DNA of 11,051 nucleotides from Bacillota bacterium (GCA_023427705.1 JAEZAL010000011.1:1-11051), one strand, 5' to 3'. Counted from the stretch's first letter, positions 1 through 7,753 are shown. A program made the numbers and translations. Notes: generated by a model not told the origin, from the letters alone.

Positions 1-23
1 AATCTGTTGCTCAAATTACTTTG

Positions 24-41
24 AGTCTTAATTTTAAGACT
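24..41. repeat. perfect inverted repeat in the rRNA leader
   Basis: AGTCTTAA and TTAAGACT flank a central TT, giving an 18-base palindrome. Flanking CTTT/AAAG could extend the helix past a small internal loop. It sits shortly before the expected 16S 5' end, so it could be a local processing or folding element. This role is inferred from position only. Confidence 0.5.
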
Positions 42-80
42 TAAAAGAATTGCTGGTTTATTTTACTTAACTTATTTTCT

Positions 81-98
81 GTTCAATTTTCAAAGACC
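81..98 (-). promoter_or_regulatory. boxA-like rRNA antitermination element
   Basis: The minus strand reads GGTCTTTGAAAATTGAAC. It resembles the boxA region of Firmicutes rRNA leaders (core CTTTGAAAA), where NusB/S10 and other Nus factors bind nascent RNA to prevent premature termination. It lies about 25 bases after the predicted transcription start, as expected. Confidence 0.65.
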
Positions 99-108
99 AT
101 TTTTCTTC

Positions 109-124
109 GTCGCCCTCAAGCGAC
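109..124 (-). other. 5'-terminal stem-loop of the rRNA leader
   Basis: GTCGC pairs with GCGAC around a six-base loop. The predicted start of transcription from the promoter at 131-159 falls at about 124-125, so this hairpin would form the very 5' end of the rRNA precursor. A degenerate copy of the same sequence lies at about 196-209 beside the duplicated promoter. Confidence 0.45.
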
Positions 125-130
125 TTCATT

Positions 131-159
131 ATCTTATCATCTGTCTTACTGTTTGTCAA
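131..159 (-). promoter_or_regulatory. rRNA operon promoter (proximal)
   Basis: On the minus strand a perfect -35 TTGACA (159-154) is followed by a 17-base spacer and the -10 TAAGAT (136-131). A TGA just before the -10 gives an extended -10 motif. Upstream sequence (160-180) is rich in A and T tracts, like an UP element. It points away from gyrA toward the rRNA leader at the window edge. This is the best promoter on the left side of the window. Confidence 0.75.
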
Positions 160-198
160 CAACTTTTTTACAAGTTTTTTTTGCTTGTTTTGTTGTTG

Positions 199-227
199 CC
201 TCTCAGCGACGAGATTTATCTTATCAT
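199..227 (-). promoter_or_regulatory. partial duplicate of the rRNA promoter (candidate distal promoter)
   Basis: The sequence CAGCGAC...ATCTTATCAT here repeats CAAGCGAC...ATCTTATCAT at 117-140. It carries the same extended -10 (TGA-TAAGAT, -10 at 223-218) and the same following GTCGCTGAG leader start. No good TTGACA lies 16-18 bases upstream, so it would depend on the extended -10 and on the AT-rich flank. Tandem promoters are usual for rRNA operons. It may equally be a decayed duplicate. Confidence 0.4.
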
Positions 228-375
228 GTTAGAAAACTTTAGTTTTACGTTAATAAATATAATTTTATAATTTATTTTATTTTCTCTTTAATTTTCTTTT
301 TTTTTCTCTTTTTTTCTATTAGTGATACACCAGGGTAAGATTATGTTTATTTTCTTATATTTCATATCAAAATAA
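228..375. other. AT-rich spacer between the gyrA terminator and the rRNA promoters
   Basis: I see no gene here. The stretch is almost entirely A and T, with long pyrimidine runs on the plus strand (270-318). The only GC-containing island is around 325-340. It may serve as upstream A-tract sequence for the rRNA promoters. No convincing consensus promoter was found in it. Confidence 0.5.
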
Positions 376-422
376 TAAGAAATCGCAATTAATTTATTAA
401 CTTTATTAATTGCGATTTCTTA
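376..422 (-). terminator. gyrA intrinsic terminator
   Basis: An 18-base perfect inverted repeat (376-393 and 405-422) surrounds an 11-base loop and starts 18 bases after the gyrA stop codon. On the minus strand the stem is followed by a T-rich run (TTATTTT). On the plus strand it is followed by TTTTT inside gyrA-side sequence, so it could work in both directions. It separates gyrA from the rRNA operon. Confidence 0.75.
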
Positions 423-440
423 ATTTTTAGCTACTTTACT

Positions 441-2984
441 TTATTCTTCACTATTATCTATGTCTTCTATAATAGCTATTTCATCTTCTACATCGACTAT
501 TTTAGTTTCATTATCATTAATTTCATTATTTTGTTCTAAAACTAATTGTTCTTCCTTATCTTCACTTCCAGAAGATATTTTAGCAATTGCAGCTATTTTT
601 TCATCATCAGACGTTCTCATTAATCTTACACCCATTGCTGATCTGCTTGTTACTGATATATCTGAAACATTAATTCTAATAGCAACTCCACTTGTATTTA
701 TTAGCATAAGTTCATCATCAGCTTTACATACAGTTGCACCTACTACTTTTCCTGTCTTTTCTGATAATTTATATGTTATTAATCCAGTTCCACCTCTTCT
801 TTGTACCTTGTACTCAGTAATTGGTGTTCTCTTACCAAATCCATTTTCGCTTATAACTAATAAATCTTCTTCCTTTACAGCTATATCCATACAAACAGCT
901 ACATCAGTCTTCTTTAAGTTTATAGATCTAACCCCTGAAGCTGTTCTTCCCATTGGTCTTACATCTTTTTCATTAAATCTAATAGCATTTCCCTCTTTTG
1001 TTGCAATTATTATATCTGCATCTCCACGAGTAACTTTTACTTTGATAAGTTCATCGCCTTCTCTTAAGTTAATAGCTATTAAACCATTCTTTCTAAGATT
1101 TTTAAATTCAGATAAAGGTGTCTTCTTAACTAAACCTTCTTTAGTTGCCATAAATAAGAAACCTTCACTTATATCATCTCTTATAGTTAAAACTGTTTCA
1201 ATTCTTTCATCTGGCTCTATTGCAATTATATTTATTACATTAGTACCTTTAGCTGTTCTTCCTGCATCAGGTATTTCATAAGCTCTTAATTTATAAACTC
1301 TACCTCTATTTGTAAAGAATAATACATCAGAATGAGTTGAAGTTATACATACATGTTCTACAAAATCGTCTTCCTTAGTAGACATTGCTTGTATTCCTCT
1401 TCCTCCTCTTCTTTGAGCTGAATAAGTATCTGCTGATATTCTCTTTATATATCCTGAGTGAGTTAGTGTAACTACTACCTCTTCTTCTTGAATTAAATCT
1501 TCTATATCAATTTCATTCATAACCTTCTCTATAGTAGTTCTTCTATCGTCACTATATCTTTTTTTAATTTCTATTAATTCATCTTTAATTACTGATAATA
1601 GTTTTTCTTCACTTGCTAGTATTGAATTTAAGTATTCTATTTGTTTCATAATTTCAGCATATTCTTCTTCAATCTTATCTCTCTCTAATCCTGTTAACCT
1701 TCTTAGTCTCATTTCTAAGATTGCTTGTGACTGCTTTTCACTTAAATTAAATCTTTCCATCAATATATTTCTAGCTATTTCTGAAGTCTTTGATGATCTA
1801 ATTATACTTATAACTTCATCAATATTATCAAGAGCAATTTTTAATCCTTCAAGAATATGAGCTCTTGCTTGTGCTTTATTTAATTCAAAAACAGTTCTTC
1901 TAGTAACTACTTCTTTTTGGAATTCAATATAATGTCCTAGAACTTGCTTTAAATTTAAAACGTGTGGTTCATTATTTACTAAAGCTAGCATTATAACACC
2001 AAAAGTGTCTTGCATTTTAGTATGCTTATATAATAGATTTAAAATTACATTTGGATTTGCATCCCTTTTAAGCTCTATTACTATTCTCATACCATCTCTA
2101 TCTGATTCATCTCTTAAATCTGATATTCCTACAATTTTTTTATCTTTTACTAATTCAGCTATATTTTCAATAAGTTTAGCCTTATTAACTTGATATGGAA
2201 TTTCAGTAACAATAATTTTGTGTCTATTGTTTTCTTCCTCAATTTCAGCTTTTGCTCTAACTATTATTCTACCCTTACCAGTTTCATAAGCTGCTCTTAT
2301 TCCTGCTTTCCCCATAATAGTTGCACCAGTTGGGAAATCTGGTCCTTTAATTATGCTCATCAATTCTAATACAGTTGTTTCTGGATTATCTATTAGCATT
2401 ATAGTACCATCTATTATTTCTCCTAAATTATGAGGAGGGATATTGGTAGCCATACCAACTGCTATTCCTGATGAACCATTAACTAAAAGATTAGGATATC
2501 TTGAAGGTAATACTACAGGTTCCTTTTCTTCTCCATCGAAGTTAGGAATAAAGTCAACAGTATCTTTATTTATATCTCTTAACATTTCTGCTGCTATTTT
2601 ATTCATCTTAGCTTCTGTATATCTCATAGCCGCAGCACTATCTCCATCTACGGAACCAAAGTTACCATGGCCATCTACAAGCATATATCTCATAGAGAAG
2701 TCTTGCGCCATTCTTACAAGAGCATCATATACGGAACTATCACCATGTGGGTGATATTTACCTAAAACTTCCCCTACAATTCTTGCACATTTTCTATATC
2801 CCTTTTCTGGAGCTAATCCAAGGTCATTCATTGAGTGTAGTATTCTTCTATGAACAGGCTTTAATCCATCTCTAACATCTGGAAGTGCACGACCAACTAT
2901 TACGCTCATAGCATAGTCAATATAGCACCTTTTCATCTCTTTATTAATGTCTATATCTATAACTTTTCCTTCATTTAAGCTCAT
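441..2984 (-). CDS. gyrA: DNA gyrase subunit A
   Basis: GyrA is the DNA breakage-reunion subunit of gyrase (A2B2), which introduces negative supercoils using ATP. I start it at the ATG at 2984 (847 residues). A GTG nine bases upstream is in frame, but AGGTG lies correctly spaced before the ATG. From this ATG the active-site tyrosine is Tyr122 (motif AAMRYTEAKM), the same number as in E. coli. The quinolone region HPHGDSSVYD (about 78-87) carries Ser83 and Asp87, the residues of the sensitive type. The winged-helix/tower region and coiled coil run to about residue 495. The C-terminal beta-pinwheel follows, with the GyrA-box QRRGGRG at 524-530 and a related QRRGGTG at 728-734. The GyrA-box separates true gyrase from topoisomerase IV ParC. 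The last 40 residues form an acidic tail. The stop of gyrB lies 21 bases upstream, so the two are co-transcribed. Confidence 0.97.
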   Translation of the reverse strand: MSLNEGKVIDIDINKEMKRCYIDYAMSVIVGRALPDVRDGLKPVHRRILHSMNDLGLAPEKGYRKCARIVGEVLGKYHPHGDSSVYDALVRMAQDFSMRYMLVDGHGNFGSVDGDSAAAMRYTEAKMNKIAAEMLRDINKDTVDFIPNFDGEEKEPVVLPSRYPNLLVNGSSGIAVGMATNIPPHNLGEIIDGTIMLIDNPETTVLELMSIIKGPDFPTGATIMGKAGIRAAYETGKGRIIVRAKAEIEEENNRHKIIVTEIPYQVNKAKLIENIAELVKDKKIVGISDLRDESDRDGMRIVIELKRDANPNVILNLLYKHTKMQDTFGVIMLALVNNEPHVLNLKQVLGHYIEFQKEVVTRRTVFELNKAQARAHILEGLKIALDNIDEVISIIRSSKTSEIARNILMERFNLSEKQSQAILEMRLRRLTGLERDKIEEEYAEIMKQIEYLNSILASEEKLLSVIKDELIEIKKRYSDDRRTTIEKVMNEIDIEDLIQEEEVVVTLTHSGYIKRISADTYSAQRRGGRGIQAMSTKEDDFVEHVCITSTHSDVLFFTNRGRVYKLRAYEIPDAGRTAKGTNVINIIAIEPDERIETVLTIRDDISEGFLFMATKEGLVKKTPLSEFKNLRKNGLIAINLREGDELIKVKVTRGDADIIIATKEGNAIRFNEKDVRPMGRTASGVRSINLKKTDVAVCMDIAVKEEDLLVISENGFGKRTPITEYKVQRRGGTGLITYKLSEKTGKVVGATVCKADDELMLINTSGVAIRINVSDISVTSRSAMGVRLMRTSDDEKIAAIAKISSGSEDKEEQLVLEQNNEINDNETKIVDVEDEIAIIEDIDNSEE

Positions 2985-3005
2985 GTAGCTCACCTCACTT
3001 TAGTA

Positions 3006-4919
3006 CTAAATATCTAAATTACTTACCTTCTTAGCATTTTTGTGTATGAATTCTCTTCTTGGTTCAACTTTATCACCCATTAATATAGTAAATATCTCAT
3101 CTGCAGCTATTGCATCTTCAACAGTTGCTTTTAATAATATTCTTTTTTCAGGATCCATAGTTGTATCCCATAGTTGATTTGCATTCATTTCACCTAAACC
3201 TTTATATCTTTGAATATTAGTAGTATTATCTTTACCCCCAATTTCTTCAAGCATTGATTCAAGCTCTTTATCTGAATAAGCATAGTATTCCTTTTTATTT
3301 TTCTTAATTTGATAAAGTGGTGGTTGAGCTATATAAACGTGTCCTCCATCTATTAATCCTCTCATATATCTATAGAAGAATGTTAATAGCAATGTTCTAA
3401 TATGAGCTCCATCTACGTCAGCATCTGTCATAATTATTATTCTATTATATCTTAGTTTATTTTCATCAAAATCATCGCCAATTCCTGCACCAAACGCAGT
3501 TATCATAGATTTTATTGTATCTGATGTTAGTATTCTATCTAATCTTTGCTTTTCAACATTTAATATTTTACCTCTTAAAGGTAATATAGCTTGGAATCTT
3601 CTATTTCTTCCTTGCTTAGCTGATCCACCTGCTGAATCTCCCTCAACTATATAAATTTCACACTCTAATGGGTCCTTAGATGAACAATCTGCTAATTTAC
3701 CAGGAAGTGCTGATCTTTCTAAAACTGATTTTCTAGTTAATTCTCTTGCTTTTCTTGCTGCATCTCTTGCTCTTGCAGCCATAAGAGCCTTTTCTATTAT
3801 AATTTTTCCTACATTAGGATTCTCTTCAAGGAATATTGAAACACCTTCACCAACTATTGAATCAACTACACTTCTAACTTCTGAATTACCTAATTTAGTT
3901 TTTGTTTGACCCTCAAATTGTGGCTCAGATATTTTTACAGATACTACAGCAGTTAAACCTTCTCTAATATCATCTCCAGATAAGTTTTTATCATTTTCTT
4001 TTAAATGATTAAATTTCTTACCATAATCATTTATAACTCTTGTTAGTGCAGTTTTAAATCCTGATAAATGAGTTCCACCCTCAATAGTATCTATATTATT
4101 TGCAAATGAGTATAGATTTTCACTATAACCATCATTGTATTGAAGTGATACTTCTGCTATTATTCCATCTCTTTCACCTTCAACATATATTGGTTCCTGA
4201 TGTAGCACTTCCTTATTTCTGTTTAAGTATGCTACAAATTCCTTTATACCACCTTCATAGAAATATACATCTTCTTTGTTTTCTTCTCTCTTATCAGTTA
4301 ATACTATTCTAATTCCTTTGTTTAAGAAAGCTAACTCTCTTAATCTATTTGATAATATTTCAAAATCATATTCAGTTTCTTCAAAAATTTCAATATCTGG
4401 TTTAAATGAAACTCTAGTTCCGTGCTCTTCTGTTTCACCTATCTTAGCTAAATCAGATATAGCAGCTCCTCTAGAATATTTTTGTTGCCATACTTCACCA
4501 TCTCTTGATACAGTAACTTCACACCACTCTGACAATGCATTAACAACTGATGCACCAACACCATGTAATCCTCCAGATACTTTGTATCCACCACCGCCGA
4601 ATTTACCTCCAGCATGAAGAACTGTCATAATTACTTCTACAGCAGATTTTCCCATTTTAGGGTGTATACCTGTAGGCATACCTCTACCATTATCTATTAC
4701 TGTTATAGAATTATCTTCATTTATTGAAACTGATATTTCATTACAAAACCCAGCTAAAGCCTCATCTATACTATTATCGACAATTTCATAAACAAGATGG
4801 TGTAAACCTCTTGAACTAGTACTCCCTATATACATCCCAGGTCTTTTTCTAACTGCTTCTAAGCCTTCAAGTACCTGAATCTGACTTTCATCATAACTTT
4901 GTTTGTTATTTTCCAACAT
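3006..4919 (-). CDS. gyrB: DNA gyrase subunit B
   Basis: GyrB is the ATPase subunit of gyrase (637 residues, typical Gram-positive length without the large enterobacterial insert). The GHKL ATPase domain shows the catalytic glutamate in YEIVDNS (Glu45, with Asn49), DNGRG (Asp76) and the lid GGLHGVGASVVNALS (116-130). The transducer carries QTKTKLG (338-344) with the ATP-contacting lysine. The TOPRIM domain shows EGDSAGGSAKQGR (426-438) and the metal-binding DADVDGAHIR (Asp499, Asp501, Asp503). The tail motif IQRYKGLGEM is at 569-578. The ATG is preceded by AAAGGAGG, so the start is secure. It lies upstream of gyrA in one transcript and probably has its own promoter inside the end of remB. Confidence 0.98.
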   Translation of the reverse strand: MLENNKQSYDESQIQVLEGLEAVRKRPGMYIGSTSSRGLHHLVYEIVDNSIDEALAGFCNEISVSINEDNSITVIDNGRGMPTGIHPKMGKSAVEVIMTVLHAGGKFGGGGYKVSGGLHGVGASVVNALSEWCEVTVSRDGEVWQQKYSRGAAISDLAKIGETEEHGTRVSFKPDIEIFEETEYDFEILSNRLRELAFLNKGIRIVLTDKREENKEDVYFYEGGIKEFVAYLNRNKEVLHQEPIYVEGERDGIIAEVSLQYNDGYSENLYSFANNIDTIEGGTHLSGFKTALTRVINDYGKKFNHLKENDKNLSGDDIREGLTAVVSVKISEPQFEGQTKTKLGNSEVRSVVDSIVGEGVSIFLEENPNVGKIIIEKALMAARARDAARKARELTRKSVLERSALPGKLADCSSKDPLECEIYIVEGDSAGGSAKQGRNRRFQAILPLRGKILNVEKQRLDRILTSDTIKSMITAFGAGIGDDFDENKLRYNRIIIMTDADVDGAHIRTLLLTFFYRYMRGLIDGGHVYIAQPPLYQIKKNKKEYYAYSDKELESMLEEIGGKDNTTNIQRYKGLGEMNANQLWDTTMDPEKRILLKATVEDAIAADEIFTILMGDKVEPRREFIHKNAKKVSNLDI

Positions 4920-4974
4920 AATCTCCTCCTTTAATGAACTTTAATTTTAACCCCATGAAGATTAAAAATTGGAA

Positions 4975-5235
4975 TTATGGATTATAATCTATATTAGTTC
5001 TTTTTGTTAAAGTTGAAGAAGATATTGGAGATAAATATACTTTACTCATTTTATTAACTTCAGCTATAACAAAAGATTTAGGTTTCTCTTTAGAAATCCT
5101 TTCTACAAATCCATCTTCCTCTGCCATTCTTAAAAATGCACTTGTATCCGAACTATACATAGTTGTCTGTAGATCGAAAATGCCAATTATATCCTTTACT
5201 GGAACAACAACATTTTCTCCTAAATGTAAAAACAT
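4975..5235 (-). CDS. remB: RemB-like DUF370 regulator (YaaB)
   Basis: This is a small protein of 86 residues in the DUF370 family, of which B. subtilis RemA and RemB (YaaB) are the known members. RemA activates matrix and osmoprotection genes by direct DNA binding; the biochemical role of RemB is much less clear. Supporting features are the N-terminal MFLHLGENVVVPVKDIIGIFD, a predicted beta-rich core, and the conserved tail YLSPISSSTLTKR (67-79). The position between recF and gyrB is the conserved location of yaaB. The start ATG follows AAAGGAGGAATTCTT, and that Shine-Dalgarno overlaps the recF stop codon. Only 13 bases separate it from recF, which suggests translational coupling. Family assignment is secure; a matrix-related function in this organism is inference. 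Confidence 0.88.
   Translation of the reverse strand: MFLHLGENVVVPVKDIIGIFDLQTTMYSSDTSAFLRMAEEDGFVERISKEKPKSFVIAEVNKMSKVYLSPISSSTLTKRTNIDYNP
4981..5010 (-). promoter_or_regulatory. gyrB-gyrA promoter inside the 3' end of remB
   Basis: On the minus strand TTAACA (-35, 5010-5005, one mismatch) is followed by an 18-base spacer and a perfect TATAAT (4986-4981). Transcription would start near 4974, exactly at the remB stop, leaving a 55-base leader before gyrB. It overlaps the last codons of remB, so some matches may be imposed by coding sequence. Confidence 0.55.
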
Positions 5236-5248
5236 AAGAATTCCTCCT

Positions 5249-6334
5249 TTAATTTAGGATTTCACCATCCTTAACCTTAAAGACCTTGGAACTATCATCT
5301 AAATAATTTGTCAGATCTTCTATTCCTGTACATGTTATTATTGTTTGAATTTCACCTATAGTACTTAATATATATCTTTTTCTATTAAAATCTAGTTCAG
5401 ATAATACATCATCTAGCAATAATACTGGATACTCTGATGTTAGCTCTTTTATTATTTTTAAAGAAGAAAACTTCATAGTAAGGACAGCACTTCTCTGCTG
5501 TCCTTGAGAGCCATAACTCTTAGTATCTATATCGTTGATAAGTACAATAAAATCATCTCTATGAGGACCAACACTAGTTAGCCCCTTCTCCATATCTTTA
5601 GTTCTATTTCTTTTTAATTGCTCATAAAAACTATCTTCTATCTTTTCTAAATTTTTTATTGTACTCACATACTTGAATTCTATATCTTCTCTTCCTGAAG
5701 ATATATCCTTATGTATATTCTTTCCATAAAAATTCAACTTATTAATATAATTTAATCTTTCTTTAATTATGTTGTAACCAAAGTTAGCTAGTTGAATATC
5801 ATATATATCTAAAATATCATTATCAACTTTTCTACTCTTTAAAAGCATATTTCGCTCATTTAATACTTTGTTATATTGAACCAAATTATAATAATATCTA
5901 GAATCCAGTTGGCACAATTCCATATCTATAAATTTTCTTCTAACACCTGGTGAGTCCTTTATTATTCTTAAATCCTCAGGTGAAAACATAACAACATTAA
6001 AATTTCCAAACAATTCTCCAATTTTTGAGGCTTTAATCTTATTTATCCTTATTGCCTTTTTTCCATCTTTAAGTATATTAATGTCAATAGTTTTGTCTAA
6101 TCTATCTCTACCGACTAAAATGCTTACATAAGCACTTTCTTCATTCCAATTAATTAATTCCCTATCCTTTGAAGTTCTATGGGACCTCGCAAATGCACAA
6201 TAATAAATTGCTTCAAGAATATTAGTCTTTCCTTGAGCATTATCCCCCATAAATACATTCACATTTTTCCCCAGTGTTATATTTAAAGATTTATAATTTC
6301 TATAATTTAATATTTGTATTTTCTTAATATACAT
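5249..6334 (-). CDS. recF: DNA replication and repair protein RecF
   Basis: RecF is an SMC-like ATPase that acts with RecO and RecR to load RecA at single-strand gaps and to protect stalled forks. The protein has 361 residues, the usual length. Visible motifs are Walker A GDNAQGKT (30-37) near the N-terminus, the RecF-typical SVGPHRDDF (254-262), the ABC signature-like YGSQGQQRS (274-282) and Walker B PVLLLDDVLSELD (303-315). The N-terminal IQILNYRNYKSL is also characteristic. The ATG is preceded by AGGTG eight bases away. It follows yaaA after 64 bases and leads into remB. Confidence 0.96.
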   Translation of the reverse strand: MYIKKIQILNYRNYKSLNITLGKNVNVFMGDNAQGKTNILEAIYYCAFARSHRTSKDRELINWNEESAYVSILVGRDRLDKTIDINILKDGKKAIRINKIKASKIGELFGNFNVVMFSPEDLRIIKDSPGVRRKFIDMELCQLDSRYYYNLVQYNKVLNERNMLLKSRKVDNDILDIYDIQLANFGYNIIKERLNYINKLNFYGKNIHKDISSGREDIEFKYVSTIKNLEKIEDSFYEQLKRNRTKDMEKGLTSVGPHRDDFIVLINDIDTKSYGSQGQQRSAVLTMKFSSLKIIKELTSEYPVLLLDDVLSELDFNRKRYILSTIGEIQTIITCTGIEDLTNYLDDSSKVFKVKDGEILN

Positions 6335-6351
6335 TATTTACACCTATTTTA

Positions 6352-6360
6352 ATTATAACA
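6352..6360 (-). promoter_or_regulatory. candidate extended -10 promoter before recF
   Basis: The minus strand reads TG-T-TATAAT, a perfect -10 with the extended TGn motif, in the yaaA-recF gap. The hexamer 17 bases upstream is TTACTT, a poor -35. A start about seven bases downstream would leave a leader of roughly 11 bases, barely containing the recF ribosome binding site. In such AT-rich DNA a chance match is possible. Confidence 0.3.
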
Positions 6361-6398
6361 TATTAGAGGAATAAAAGTAATTATTAGGCTAATGGTAC

Positions 6399-6611
6399 TT
6401 AAATTACTCTATATTGTTCGCCATTAAATTCTACCACATCTCCTGGTCTAATCTTTTTTCCCCTTTGAGTACATACTTCTCCATTAACCTTCACCATTTC
6501 ATCTAATATATACATTTTAGCTTCTGATCCTAGTGAAGCAGCTCCACACCATTTCAAAAAAGAATCTAATTTAATAAATTCAGTATTTATTTTAATTTCA
6601 TTCATTTCCAA
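6399..6611 (-). CDS. yaaA: S4 domain protein YaaA
   Basis: A small RNA-binding protein of 70 residues made almost entirely of one S4 domain (about 14-60: LDSFLKWCGAASLGSEAKMYI, then VKVNGEVCTQRGKKIRPGDVV). Family members are of the B. subtilis YaaA type, always between dnaN and recF, and are thought to act in ribosome assembly; the function here is inferred. The start is uncertain. TTG at 6611 gives 70 residues and ATG at 6605 gives 68. The only Shine-Dalgarno (AAAGGAG, 6652-6646) lies directly after the dnaN stop, separated from the start by a 27-base hairpin. If that hairpin folds, the distance to the TTG is 7 bases and to the ATG 13. Confidence 0.88.
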   Translation of the reverse strand: MEMNEIKINTEFIKLDSFLKWCGAASLGSEAKMYILDEMVKVNGEVCTQRGKKIRPGDVVEFNGEQYRVI

Positions 6612-6615
6612 TTGT

Positions 6616-6642
6616 ATGCATATAAATACATTATTTATGCAT
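6616..6642 (-). promoter_or_regulatory. hairpin between Shine-Dalgarno and start codon of yaaA
   Basis: ATGCATATAAATA (6616-6628) and TATTTATGCAT (6632-6642) pair as an 11-bp stem with a two-base bulge and a three-base loop. AAAGGAG lies three bases before it on the minus strand and the yaaA start four bases after it. Folding would bring the two to a normal spacing. The stretch also holds two mini-ORFs described in the findings. Confidence 0.5.
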
Positions 6643-6652
6643 TTTCTCCTTT

Positions 6653-7753
6653 CTATCTTAAAATTCTAACTGGTAATACTAAGTACTTAGAGTTATCTGT
6701 ATTTTTACATTTTATAACACAAGGACTAACACCTGAAGTCATCTCTAATACAACTTCATCACCATCTATATTTTTAAGAACATCTAATAAATATCTTGAG
6801 TTAAATGCAATTTGAATTGACTCTCCTTGCAGATTTACATTTAATTCTTCTCTAACTTTTCCCAATTGAGAATTAGATGTTATTATTATGTTGTCTTCTT
6901 GCACATCTAACTTAATTAGATTACTATTACTATCCTTAGCCATTAAAGAAGCTCTTTCTATACAATTTTGTAATTGTTGCTTATTAACATCAATGTATAT
7001 CTTGTGCTCTTGAGGAAGTAATGATATATAGTTTACAAATTTTCCATCTAATAATCTTGATACCACTTTTGTATCATTTAGGTTAAATAATATATGGTTA
7101 TTAGTAAAAGTTATTTTTACTATTTCCGATGTATCTTCTAATATCCTAGATACTTCATTTAATGTTTTTCCTGGAATAACAACTTCTACATCACTATCAT
7201 TATCTAAGAATTCTGATCTTATTGCTAATCTATACCCATCTAATGCAACAAGATTTAAATTTTTATTTTTAACTTCGAATAATATACCTTGTAATATAGG
7301 TCTTGTTTCATCTTGAGCTATTGCAAAAGATGTACCTTTTATCATGCTTTTTAAAATATTTTGAGGAACTTCAACAGATAAATTTTCATTTATTTTAGGA
7401 AGTTCTGGATAATCTTCCCCGTTCATATAAACTAGATTGAAAACTGACTTTTCACAAGTTATTTGCATAATTTCATTTTCTAAAGTTTCAATAACAACTT
7501 CTGAATTTGGAAGTTTTCTTATTATTTCTCCAAATATTCTAGAATCTATTACTAGCATACCTTCTTCTTGTACATTAGCTTGAACTTTTGTTTCTATTGA
7601 AACATCCATATCGGATCCTATTAATGTTAATTCATTATCTTTAGCTGTTATATATATTCCTTCAAGTATAGGCATTGTAGTTTTTCCAGTTATAGCCTTA
7701 CTTGCTATAGATATACCTTCTTGTAGTTTTTGTTTTTCACATATAAACTTCAT
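6653..7753 (-). CDS. dnaN: DNA polymerase III beta subunit (sliding clamp)
   Basis: DnaN forms a ring-shaped dimer around DNA and tethers the replicative polymerase and many repair proteins. The protein has 366 residues, the standard length, with three repeated clamp domains at about 1-120, 128-245 and 250-366. The client-peptide pocket is intact: DGYRLA (172-177) and the C-terminal LPVRILR (360-366), where the final residues close the pocket. The N-terminus MKFICEKQKLQEGI is typical. The ATG is preceded by a perfect TAAGGAGG. The gene lies downstream of dnaA across a 273-base gap that contains origin elements. Its stop codon is immediately followed by the yaaA Shine-Dalgarno. Confidence 0.97.
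   Translation of the reverse strand: MKFICEKQKLQEGISIASKAITGKTTMPILEGIYITAKDNELTLIGSDMDVSIETKVQANVQEEGMLVIDSRIFGEIIRKLPNSEVVIETLENEIMQITCEKSVFNLVYMNGEDYPELPKINENLSVEVPQNILKSMIKGTSFAIAQDETRPILQGILFEVKNKNLNLVALDGYRLAIRSEFLDNDSDVEVVIPGKTLNEVSRILEDTSEIVKITFTNNHILFNLNDTKVVSRLLDGKFVNYISLLPQEHKIYIDVNKQQLQNCIERASLMAKDSNSNLIKLDVQEDNIIITSNSQLGKVREELNVNLQGESIQIAFNSRYLLDVLKNIDGDEVVLEMTSGVSPCVIKCKNTDNSKYLVLPVRILR

Larger units (their letters stand above)
1..125 (-). other. 5' leader of an rRNA operon, 16S gene just outside the window
   Basis: Read on the minus strand, this stretch lies directly downstream of a strong promoter. It begins with a small GTCGC/GCGAC stem-loop (109-124), then a boxA-like antitermination element (81-98, GGTCTTTGAAAATTGAAC), then AT-rich sequence ending GAGCAACAGATT at the window edge. 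This order matches rRNA leaders of clostridia and bacilli. An rRNA operon directly after gyrA is the standard arrangement in Firmicutes (rrnO in B. subtilis). No mature 16S sequence is visible; I infer that the 16S 5' end lies a few tens of bases beyond base 1. The inverted repeat at 24-41 may take part in precursor folding. Confidence 0.75.

Noticed and set aside
346..370. TTGATA with CATAAT 19 bases downstream on the minus strand as an rRNA promoter
   Set aside because: The spacing is too long and the stretch is the T-rich tail of the gyrA terminator. In such AT-rich sequence this match is weak.
460..1281. Open frame of 273 codons on the plus strand
   Set aside because: It lies wholly antisense to gyrA and is rich in Ser and Ile from reversed AT-rich codons. 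It has no recognisable domain or ribosome binding site.
2982..2993. GTG at 2993 as the gyrA start
   Set aside because: The ATG at 2984 has AGGTG at the right distance, and numbering from it aligns Ser83, Asp87 and Tyr122 with E. coli GyrA.
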